In this document: positions 1-5,662 of the stretch, piece by piece
Numbering within the stretch: the stretch's first letter is position 1
Layout: every line of letters begins with the position of its first letter
DNA from: Flammeovirgaceae bacterium UBA4659
Lineage (GTDB): Bacteria > Bacteroidota > Bacteroidia > Cytophagales > Cyclobacteriaceae
Direction of reading: 5' to 3'
Assembly: GCA_002405445.1 (NCBI GenBank)
Contig: DHLV01000155.1
Coordinates: 1 to 5,662 of the forward strand
Length of the DNA: 5,662 bases
Position numbers and translations under genes: made by a program
The notes under the pieces: generated by a model
What the model was told of the DNA's origin: nothing
Seen by the model: the letters and a program-made list of their open reading frames with translations, nothing else
The model's database searches: none

Positions 1-1631
1 CAAATGTTACCGTGGCACAGGTCATTACGATTGAAGGCAAGGTTCTTGATCTGGAAACAAATAAACCGGTTGCGTATGCTTCTATTGGGGTTGAAGGTTT
101 TGCTTTTGGCACCAGTTCAAATGAAGATGGGTATTTTTCAATTAAAATCCCGGAAGCTATTTTAAAAAAGTACTCATTGAAAATCTCATGCGTTGGGTAT
201 GAAAACGAATCGATCCAAAACCCCTCATTAAACATCAGCGTATTTTTGAAGCCTTCCAATATCAAACTGAGGGATGTGATCGTCTTTGGTAAAAACTTGT
301 CACCACAGGCAATCGTAAAAAAGGCATTTGCAAACATAAAAACGAACTATTACCCAAACTCCTTTACCTACGAAACATTTTACAGGCATTATTGCAAAGA
401 TGACTCCGCCTACGGCAGGCTCATTGAAGCGTCTGTTGATATTTACAAAAAGAAAGGTCAAAAAGCGTTGCGCAGTAAGCCGGGCGAAAGAGAGGGGGTT
501 CGGGTTACTCAATTGAGGCGCAGTCTCGATAACACCAAATTCAAATCTAGCCATCTTCCAATTGCTCTGTATTCAGCTATGGAAATAGATCCAATGAGCT
601 ATCAAAGCCGTAGCGGAAAAGGCTTCATGCAACTGATTTTTGACGTAAGTACCCTAAAAAGAAACGTGAAGGACTTTAATTTTGAGTTGCTCGGAACCAC
701 TGAACACGAAAACGAAGAAGTTTACGTAATCAGTTACCGATCAAAAACTGATAGCTTACGACTTGCACCATCCGTTAGTGTTCCATATTTTAAAAATGGA
801 AAGCTTTTTATTAACACAAGAAACTTTGCAATTGTAAAAGCTGAGTGTTACAAAAAAACCCATCACGACTCGTTGCGCTCAGTCATATCGTATAGAAAAA
901 TCAAAGGAAAATACTTTCTGTCACACAGCGTAAGAGAGGGAGTTAATTTTAACCTTGAAAAAAACTTTCGGCACGAACATCATATTGAATTGATTACTAC
1001 AAATGTTTTGTTTGATCATGTAAAACCATTTTTTACAAAAGAGCCAACCGAGGAGGAATTATTTGAAGTAAAATATGACTCTGTTTTCTGGAAAGAATGC
1101 AACATCTTAAAAGCAACTCCCCTTGAGGAAAAAATAGTGGCCGACTTAGAAGCCAAACAAAAACTATCAGATCAATTCAAGGATTTTGGGGATTTAGAAA
1201 AACAGATTCATATAAGTGCCAAAGAAGACGAGGAAGAATTCAATAGATACTTGATAGACCTGCGTGGAAATAAGCCTGTTTACATTGACTTTTGGGCAAG
1301 CTGGTGTGGTCCGTGCATTGCCGAAATGGATGCCTCAAAAAGACTGGTAGAGGAGTATCGCAGGCAGGTTGGTTTTGTTTACTTGTCCATTGATGATGAC
1401 CCGAAAGCTTGGATGAAAGCCGTGGAGAAGCATCAATTGAAATCACCCTTTGTAAAGCATTTTAGAATCGGCTCATCATCCGATGCGGCCATTTTCTACG
1501 AAATCACTTCAATTCCCAGATATCTGTTGGTGGACAAAAATGGCGGTTACGTTAGCCTCAACGCTGACAGACCGAGCAGTTCCTCCATCAGAAAAAAGTT
1601 AGATCTTTTGCTCACTGAAAACAAAAAATAG
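1..1631 (+). CDS. Exported CarboxypepD_reg-like protein with C-terminal TlpA-like thioredoxin domain (5' partial)
   Basis: The reading frame is open to the window edge (first full codon at 3), so the gene starts upstream. The GTG at 12 is probably internal: the residues around it (NVTVAQ, then VITIEGK) read like the end of a signal peptide followed by mature protein. Residues are counted from that GTG codon. Residues 6-80 form a CarboxypepD_reg-like beta domain, with GKVLD, the NEDGYFSI turn and the SCVGYE strand. Residues 96-390 match the body common in Bacteroidota envelope proteins (SPQAIVKKAF, an EASVDIY segment, the strand around FAIVKAE, then FWKECN and PLEEKIVADLE). Residues 400-535 are a thioredoxin fold: DFWASWCGPC with Cys432 and Cys435, and the cis-proline loop SIP with Pro502. 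A periplasmic or outer-membrane-associated redox role is inferred; the substrate is unknown. It ends 1 bp before the AAA+ gene and is clearly A/T-richer than that gene. Confidence 0.85.
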   Translation, partial: NVTVAQVITIEGKVLDLETNKPVAYASIGVEGFAFGTSSNEDGYFSIKIPEAILKKYSLKISCVGYENESIQNPSLNISVFLKPSNIKLRDVIVFGKNLSPQAIVKKAFANIKTNYYPNSFTYETFYRHYCKDDSAYGRLIEASVDIYKKKGQKALRSKPGEREGVRVTQLRRSLDNTKFKSSHLPIALYSAMEIDPMSYQSRSGKGFMQLIFDVSTLKRNVKDFNFELLGTTEHENEEVYVISYRSKTDSLRLAPSVSVPYFKNGKLFINTRNFAIVKAECYKKTHHDSLRSVISYRKIKGKYFLSHSVREGVNFNLEKNFRHEHHIELITTNVLFDHVKPFFTKEPTEEELFEVKYDSVFWKECNILKATPLEEKIVADLEAKQKLSDQFKDFGDLEKQIHISAKEDEEEFNRYLIDLRGNKPVYIDFWASWCGPCIAEMDASKRLVEEYRRQVGFVYLSIDDDPKAWMKAVEKHQLKSPFVKHFRIGSSSDAAIFYEITSIPRYLLVDKNGGYVSLNADRPSSSSIRKKLDLLLTENKK

Positions 1632-1632
1632 A

Positions 1633-3159
1633 ATGATTGAAATCAGAAACATCACAACACTTGGTGATTTAAAAAAATCAGGCTACCAGCACCAAACCAT
1701 CAAAGAAGAACTACGGCAAAATCTAATTGCCAAGCTCAAGAAAAAAGAAAATGTGTTCGAAGGCATTTGGGGATACGAGGAGACGGTGATTCCAGATATA
1801 GAACGTGCGATATTGGCAGGGCACGATATCAACTTGCTAGGCCTGCGCGGGCAAGCAAAAACGCGATTGGCGCGATTGATGGTGCACTTGCTGGACGAAT
1901 ACATTCCGGTAATCGCGGGATCTGATTTGAACGATGATCCTTTGCATCCCATCTCGCGTTATGGCCGTGATCAGGTTGCCGGGTTGGGCGATGCTACGCC
2001 CATCACTTGGCTGCACCGCGATGACCGGTACACGGAAAAATTGGCAACGCCAGATGTTTCCATCGCTGATTTGATTGGCGATGTAGACCCCATCAAAGCG
2101 GCTGCGTTAAAGTTACCGTACTCTGATGAGCGCGTCATTCACTTCGGGCTTATACCACGTTCGCATAGATGTATTTTTGTCATCAACGAACTGCCCGATT
2201 TACAGGCACGCATTCAGGTAGCTCTTTTCAATATTTTGCAGGAGGGCGATATACAGATACGCGGCTTTAAGTTGCGTTTACTGCTGCAAATTCAATTCGT
2301 GTTTACCGCAAACCCGGAAGACTACACCAATCGCGGAAGCATTGTTACTCCTTTAAAAGACCGCATCGACAGTCAAATCATCACGCACTACCCAAAGACT
2401 CTCGAGATAGGGAAACGCATCACGCAGCAGGAGGCAAAGATTCACCCCGCCCAAAAGCAATTGATTTCGGGTGCGGAAATGACGAAGGATCTGATAGAGC
2501 AAATTGCCATTGAAGCGCGAAAGAGTGAATTTGTTGATGCCAAGAGTGGTGTATCTGCTCGCCTTACCATTTCCGCGTATGAAAATCTGATCGCAGCGGC
2601 CGAACGCAGGGCCTTGATCAACCAGGAAAAGAATACTGTGTTGCGTATAGCCGACTTTGTGGGAGTGATACCTTCCATCACCGGCAAAGTGGAGTTGGTT
2701 TACGAGGGCCAGCAAGAAGGGCCAGGCATTGTAGCCCAAAATTTGATTGGCAAAGCGATCCGTGCACAATTTGTAGACTACTTTCCCGACCCGGAGAAAT
2801 TCAGAAAGCAAAAAGAAAAAAGCCCTTACAAAAAAATTACTGCATGGTTTGGCGATGGCCACACCATTGACCTGCTCCATGATATGACCAATGCCGAGTA
2901 TGAAAAAACGCTCAAGTCGGTTCCGGGGCTGCTGGATTTGGTGAACGAATACCACAAAGGCCAAGACGCAAGCCTGAAGCTGTTTCTGATGGAGTTTGCA
3001 CTGCACGGGCTTTCAGAGTTCAGCCTCATCAGCAAACACCACCTCACCGCGGGGTTGCAGTTCAAAGACCTGCTGAGTGGCATGTTCACCATGCCTAAGT
3101 TCGAAGATGGTGATGGTGAAGACGATGACGATGAAACGTTGGGCAGACAGCAAAACTAA
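1633..3159 (+). CDS. MoxR/magnesium-chelatase subunit I-like AAA+ ATPase
   Basis: This is a cytoplasmic AAA+ ATPase of the ChlI/MoxR clade, often annotated as 'magnesium chelatase' although no chlorophyll pathway is implied. Visible motifs: Walker A GLRGQAKT (70-77, Lys76); the family block EKLATPDVSIADLIGDVDPIKAA (in part, about 135-157); Walker B position IFVINELPDL with Asn185-Glu186 instead of Asp-Glu; sensor 1 TANPEDY with Asn227; arginine-finger region PLKDRI with Arg244; and a sensor 2 candidate, Arg310 in GVSARL. From memory, the Asn-Glu form is usual in this subfamily. The C-terminal 120 residues are helical-looking and end in an acidic run (about 491-501). MoxR-type ATPases usually remodel or activate partners, often VWA-domain proteins through metal-ion sites; none is encoded in this window. 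The ATG lies 1 bp after the previous stop with no clear Shine-Dalgarno sequence, suggesting coupled translation. The next gene begins 5 bp downstream. Confidence 0.9.
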   Translation: MIEIRNITTLGDLKKSGYQHQTIKEELRQNLIAKLKKKENVFEGIWGYEETVIPDIERAILAGHDINLLGLRGQAKTRLARLMVHLLDEYIPVIAGSDLNDDPLHPISRYGRDQVAGLGDATPITWLHRDDRYTEKLATPDVSIADLIGDVDPIKAAALKLPYSDERVIHFGLIPRSHRCIFVINELPDLQARIQVALFNILQEGDIQIRGFKLRLLLQIQFVFTANPEDYTNRGSIVTPLKDRIDSQIITHYPKTLEIGKRITQQEAKIHPAQKQLISGAEMTKDLIEQIAIEARKSEFVDAKSGVSARLTISAYENLIAAAERRALINQEKNTVLRIADFVGVIPSITGKVELVYEGQQEGPGIVAQNLIGKAIRAQFVDYFPDPEKFRKQKEKSPYKKITAWFGDGHTIDLLHDMTNAEYEKTLKSVPGLLDLVNEYHKGQDASLKLFLMEFALHGLSEFSLISKHHLTAGLQFKDLLSGMFTMPKFEDGDGEDDDDETLGRQQN

Positions 3160-3164
3160 ACCAC

Positions 3165-3833
3165 ATGCACCTCAAAGATTTTGAATCCGTTCGGCTGGAT
3201 GCCGAGCAACTCTTTGAGTTGAAAAAACTGGTTGCTGAGGGCGAAGGCCTGCAATTAGAGTTTAAACGAAAGGCCAGCTACCCCGAAAAGATCGTTCGCG
3301 AATTGATTGCCTTTGCCAACACCGAAGGTGGAACTTTGTTGGTGGGTGTAGATGATGACAAGACTATTCCGGGGGTCAAATACCCGGATGAGGAATCCTT
3401 TTCAGTGCAGGGTGCACTCAGGTATTGCAAGCCAAAACTGATGTTCCATGAGTCCATATTGGCCATCTCCGAAACCAGGTTTGTAGTGCGCTATGATGTG
3501 CCCCAAAGTGAAAAACGGCCTCATTGTTTCAAACAAGAGAATACCCTGGAATGCTTCGTTCGAGAGGGTGACAAAAGTATCAAGGCATCGCGCGAAATGC
3601 AGGAGATTGTGAAACGCTCGAAGAAAAAGAAAGATGTGCGATTTGTGTATGGCGAGCACGAACAGCAGCTGATGCAGTACCTGCATACCAACCCAACCAT
3701 CACGCTCACCGAGTTTTGTGCCCTCACCAAACTCAACCGCTTTAAAGCCTCACGTAAACTCGTTTTGCTGGTACTGGCCAACGTGCTCAAAATAACGGCC
3801 ACGGAAAAAGGCGATTTGTATTCGAGGTACTGA
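3165..3833 (+). CDS. AlbA_2 (Schlafen-type) domain protein with C-terminal helix-turn-helix-like region
   Basis: Residues 20-140 form an AlbA_2 domain, a putative nucleic-acid- or nucleotide-binding fold related to the Schlafen core. Landmarks are E27 with LEFKRK (31-36), KIVRELIAFANTEGGTLLVG (42-61, holding the FANTEGG signature), the VDDD turn at 62-65, and the closing strand FVREGDKSIKAS. A lysine-rich linker (150-156, RSKKKK) leads to a helical C-terminus (165-215). There, TLTEFCALTKLNRFKASRKL has the spacing of a winged helix or helix-turn-helix. No AAA-4/HATPase module follows, so this is the short form of about 200 residues known in Bacteroidota, often labelled ATP-binding or HTH protein. 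DNA or RNA binding and regulation are inferred; the target is unknown. It starts 5 bp after the AAA+ gene and is probably co-transcribed with it. Its TGA directly abuts the stop codon of the convergent gene. Confidence 0.85.
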   Translation: MHLKDFESVRLDAEQLFELKKLVAEGEGLQLEFKRKASYPEKIVRELIAFANTEGGTLLVGVDDDKTIPGVKYPDEESFSVQGALRYCKPKLMFHESILAISETRFVVRYDVPQSEKRPHCFKQENTLECFVREGDKSIKASREMQEIVKRSKKKKDVRFVYGEHEQQLMQYLHTNPTITLTEFCALTKLNRFKASRKLVLLVLANVLKITATEKGDLYSRY

Positions 3834-4502
3834 TTATTGCATTTCCGCATTGTAGGCATCAATTGCCTCGATGAGCATATTCCTTTTCGAGTTGAGTAAT
3901 AAGAAATTGACGTTGTACATGACCGCTCCGGCAATAATTGTAGGAGGAACACCTTTAGCATTCGGCAGATCAGTAACCCCTGAAATGATCAGGCCGGCTC
4001 CAGCAACATAAAAAATTCCAGTCAGCGTACGCAAACCTCTTATTTTTCTGATTACCTCCATTGCCTTGGGACTTTCTTTCAGGTCATTTTTTAGAAATCT
4101 GTACCTCACTTTCTGGAGAGGCCCATGGTTGATCGAATAGTAATCCCATCTGTTCGAAACCGTGCTCACACCTCCGGTGGTTTGATTCATCATCATGGTG
4201 GTGCTTGCTGCCGAATAGGCATCAATTTTTCCATGACTTGTCCTGAGGAAAAAGGCAGGCTTAGCCAAACTACCCACGGTAAACTTCTTGAAATAGCGTC
4301 CTTCAATTTGATAGGCGATCACTTCGTCAAGGTCGTATATTTCTGTGCCGTTCACCAGTAAATGCGCCTTGCGAAATACGGGCTCTTTCAGCAGAATATT
4401 GTCGCTCTCGATTCGTTCTCCGTTGCTCAACTCAACGAAGGATTCATCTTGTCCAATTACCTTGATAGAGGCTAAGAAAAATAAGAAAATAAGGATTCGC
4501 AT
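3834..4502 (-). CDS. Exported hypothetical protein with two hydrophobic C-terminal segments
   Basis: I do not recognise a named family. The product is 222 residues. The N-terminus (MRILIFLFFLASIKVIGQ) is a signal peptide with one early Arg and a long hydrophobic core; cleavage near Gly17/Gln18 is likely, so the protein is exported. Residues 20-95 look beta-rich (a VELSNGERI strand-turn, YDLDEVIAYQIEGRYF, then HGKIDAY), a layout seen in many uncharacterised Bacteroidota secreted proteins. A Thr/Met-rich stretch (100-110) precedes an aromatic-rich region. Two hydrophobic segments (about 160-176 and 187-203) could be a membrane hairpin, although they are Gly/Ala-rich and modest. The ATG at 4500-4502 is preferred because the signal peptide starts right there and a promoter lies just upstream. 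It is convergent with the AlbA_2 gene and divergent from phoH. Function unknown. Confidence 0.75.
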   Translation of the reverse strand: MRILIFLFFLASIKVIGQDESFVELSNGERIESDNILLKEPVFRKAHLLVNGTEIYDLDEVIAYQIEGRYFKKFTVGSLAKPAFFLRTSHGKIDAYSAASTTMMMNQTTGGVSTVSNRWDYYSINHGPLQKVRYRFLKNDLKESPKAMEVIRKIRGLRTLTGIFYVAGAGLIISGVTDLPNAKGVPPTIIAGAVMYNVNFLLLNSKRNMLIEAIDAYNAEMQ

Positions 4503-4521
4503 TTCAGACCGGTTTGAATAC

Positions 4522-4551
4522 CAAAACTAGGTCATAGTTCCAAAAATCAAA
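4522..4551 (-). promoter_or_regulatory. Bacteroidota-type promoter for the exported hypothetical gene
   Basis: On the minus strand there is TTTG (4548-4551), an 18-nt spacer, and TAGTTTTG (4522-4529), an exact match to the Bacteroidota housekeeping -7 pattern TAnnTTTG with an accepted -33 spacing. Transcription would begin about 5-8 nt further on, near 4514-4517, leaving a leader of only about 12-15 nt before the ATG at 4502. The leader has no strong Shine-Dalgarno sequence. Motif match and position agree; the start site is inferred. Confidence 0.6.
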
Positions 4552-4589
4552 TTGCGTGAGGCAAAAAATAATGTGCTGTGAATATTGTA

Positions 4590-4616
4590 TTTGTCCGTTT
4601 GCTTTAGTTAGTTTAT
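4590..4616 (+). promoter_or_regulatory. Weak candidate promoter upstream of the phoH leader hairpin
   Basis: On the plus strand TTTG (4590-4593) is followed after 15 nt by TAGTTTAT (4609-4616), which matches four of the six fixed bases of TAnnTTTG. The spacer is shorter than usual. It was chosen only because it is the best candidate between the divergent genes in the phoH direction. It would place the start near 4622, just before the hairpin at 4631. Treat it as tentative. Confidence 0.25.
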
Positions 4617-4630
4617 ACCATCGAACGAAT

Positions 4631-4707
4631 GTCGCGAAGAAACGTTTTATTCTTACATCGATCACTGGATCGATGGGAGATGCGTGTCTTCGCGACTTTT
4701 TGTTTTT
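4631..4707 (+). terminator. Two-part hairpin plus T-tract in the phoH leader: attenuator, terminator or small-RNA end
   Basis: The outer stem is a perfect 10-bp inverted repeat, GTCGCGAAGA (4631-4640) with TCTTCGCGAC (4687-4696), extended after one mismatch by 3 more pairs (4642-4644 with 4683-4685). Inside sits a second hairpin: CATCGAT (4656-4662) pairs with ATCGATG (4669-4675) across a 6-nt loop, and further pairs 4651-4654 with 4677-4680 extend it. TTTTTGTTTTT (4697-4707) follows directly. A stable stem plus T-tract is the layout of an intrinsic terminator on the plus strand. It ends only 13 nt before the phoH ATG, so it could attenuate phoH or close a short separate transcript. The structure is seen directly; the function is inferred. 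No known Rfam family is recognised. Confidence 0.55.
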
Positions 4708-4720
4708 CACACCCGTTCAC

Positions 4721-5662
4721 ATGATAAAGAAAAAGGAAAAGAATGCGGCCTCGGGCAGGGCGCTTAAAAAAATCTTTGTGCTCGACACTTCGGTGATCAT
4801 TTTTGAGCATAACAGCATTCTGAATTTTGCAGAACATGACATCGGAATTCCGATTACCGTTTTGGAGGAACTCGACAACTTCAAAAAAGGTAACGACACC
4901 AAAAACTTTGAGGCACGCGAATTTATCCGTTTGATGGACAAACTTGCCAAAGGGCAAATGCTGCACCGCTGGAACCCGCTCAACGGCAAAAGCAAGGGCA
5001 GCTTCAAAGTGTTGATGGACACAGGAGGCGATGGCGCCCTGGATGCGAGCAAGGTCTTCAATGAAGATAAGCCTGATCACCGGATTCTCAATTCGGCTCT
5101 CGCTCTTCAAAAAGAAGAGAAAGACCGAAGGGTAATACTCGTATCAAAAGACGTGAATCTACGCCTGAAGGCCATGGCACTGGGATTAACTGCCGAGGAC
5201 TACACCACAGGCAAAATTCAAAATATCAGTTCGCTGCACACGGGCCGTTCCGTAATGGACAATGCGACATCCGAGGCCATTGATCTGATCTATGAAAAAG
5301 GCTATTGCCCACCCGAGGAGGTGTTAGGGCGATTGAAGCCCCTGAAAAATCATTACTACATCTTGCGAAATGGCAAGAAGTCGGTGCTGGCTTTTTACAA
5401 CTCTGCCAACGGCATGGTCGAACAAGTGGAGAAACGGTCGGCTTACGGAATCAAGCCGCGCAATGCTGAACAAGCATTTGCCATCCACGCTGTGCTCAAG
5501 CCCGAAATCAAGTTAGTATCGATGCAGGGCGTAGCGGGTACGGGTAAAACGTTGATAGCACTGGCTGCAGCACTCGAACAAAAACGCGAGTACAAGCAAA
5601 TCTACCTCGCACGCCCCATCGTACCGCTGAGCAACAAAGACATCGGCTACCTGCCGGGCGAC
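4721..5662 (+). CDS. phoH: PIN-PhoH family protein (PhoH2/YlaK type), 3' partial
   Basis: The frame is open from ATG 4721 through the last base (314 codons), so the 3' end lies outside. Residues 17-165 are a PIN ribonuclease domain: FVLDTSV with Asp22, ITVLEELD with Glu49/Glu50, DHRIL with Asp119 and VSKDVNLR with Asp144, so the acidic metal-binding set appears complete. A linker region (about 170-245) leads to the PhoH ATPase: NAEQAFAIHAVL, Walker A QGVAGTGKT (269-277, Lys276), then ARPIVPLSNKDIGYLPGD at the cut. PhoH2 proteins of this layout are reported as ATP-dependent RNA helicase/ribonucleases; cytoplasmic RNA processing is inferred here. The usual length is about 440-480 residues, so roughly a third is missing. 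An in-frame ATG at 4673 lies inside the leader hairpin and would add a Cys/Phe-rich stretch unlike the family, so 4721 is preferred. No Shine-Dalgarno sequence is visible. Confidence 0.92.
   Translation, partial: MIKKKEKNAASGRALKKIFVLDTSVIIFEHNSILNFAEHDIGIPITVLEELDNFKKGNDTKNFEAREFIRLMDKLAKGQMLHRWNPLNGKSKGSFKVLMDTGGDGALDASKVFNEDKPDHRILNSALALQKEEKDRRVILVSKDVNLRLKAMALGLTAEDYTTGKIQNISSLHTGRSVMDNATSEAIDLIYEKGYCPPEEVLGRLKPLKNHYYILRNGKKSVLAFYNSANGMVEQVEKRSAYGIKPRNAEQAFAIHAVLKPEIKLVSMQGVAGTGKTLIALAAALEQKREYKQIYLARPIVPLSNKDIGYLPGD

Noticed and set aside
12..14. GTG at 12 as the true start of the first gene
   Set aside because: The frame is open upstream to the window edge, and the residues around it look like the end of a signal peptide, so the real start is outside the window.
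2353..3006. Minus-strand open frame of 217 codons inside the AAA+ gene
   Set aside because: It is fully antisense to a gene with clear family motifs, and its translation has no recognisable domain or plausible N-terminus.
3165..3833. AlbA_2 protein as part of an anti-phage defence system
   Set aside because: Schlafen-type domains occur in defence genes, but this short HTH form has no effector domain and no defence neighbours, so the sequence gives no support.
3853..3868. Small inverted repeat AGGCA/TGCCT as a terminator for the convergent genes
   Set aside because: The stem is only 5 bp, lies inside the coding region of the exported protein, and has no T-tract on either strand.
3521..3961. 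Minus-strand open frame spanning the convergent junction
   Set aside because: It overlaps two supported genes in other frames and has low-complexity, unconvincing protein sequence.
4613..4621. TTATACCAT as a DnaA box
   Set aside because: It has several mismatches to TTATNCACA, stands alone, and no origin-associated genes are nearby.
4673..4720. Upstream in-frame ATG at 4673 as the phoH start
   Set aside because: It lies inside the leader hairpin, and the added residues (Cys/Phe-rich, running through the T-tract) do not resemble the basic N-terminus usual for PIN-PhoH proteins.
4613..5110. Minus-strand open frames opposite phoH (4613-5110 and 4717-5061)
   Set aside because: They are antisense shadows of the PIN domain coding sequence, whose catalytic motifs are intact on the plus strand.

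Overview
The window looks like a piece of a Bacteroidota chromosome, probably from the Cytophagales or a relative. Four things point there: a CarboxypepD_reg-like protein of the kind abundant in that phylum, a signal peptide ending in Gly-Gln, a good match to the Bacteroidota promoter pattern (TTTG, spacer, TAnnTTTG), and start codons without clear Shine-Dalgarno sequences. No phage, transposon, CRISPR, tRNA or rRNA signature is visible. The exact genus cannot be read from the sequence.

Left part (1-3833, plus strand): three tightly packed co-directional genes with gaps of 1 and 5 bp, probably one transcript. The first, cut at its 5' end by the window edge, is an exported CarboxypepD_reg-like protein with a complete TlpA-like thioredoxin domain (WCGPC) at its C-terminus. 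The second is a MoxR/Mg-chelatase-I-type AAA+ ATPase of about 508 residues with an acidic tail. The third is a small AlbA_2 (Schlafen-type) protein with a C-terminal helix-turn-helix-like region. The AAA+ and AlbA_2 genes look cytoplasmic and visibly less A/T-rich than the first gene, so the functional unit may be those two.

Middle (3834-4502, minus strand): one exported protein of unknown function, convergent with the AlbA_2 gene so that the two stop codons touch. It has its own near-consensus promoter just upstream.

Right part (4503-5662): a 218-bp divergent intergenic region, then the 5' two thirds or so of a PIN-PhoH fusion gene that leaves the window open at its 3' end. Directly before phoH lies a long, well-paired two-part hairpin followed by a T-tract. 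It resembles an intrinsic terminator or attenuator, or the end of a roughly 85-nt small RNA, and is the best candidate for an undescribed element here.

No clear novel multi-gene system was found. The points most worth a second look are the structured phoH leader, the thioredoxin fusion, and the pairing of the AAA+ ATPase with an AlbA_2 protein rather than a VWA-domain partner.
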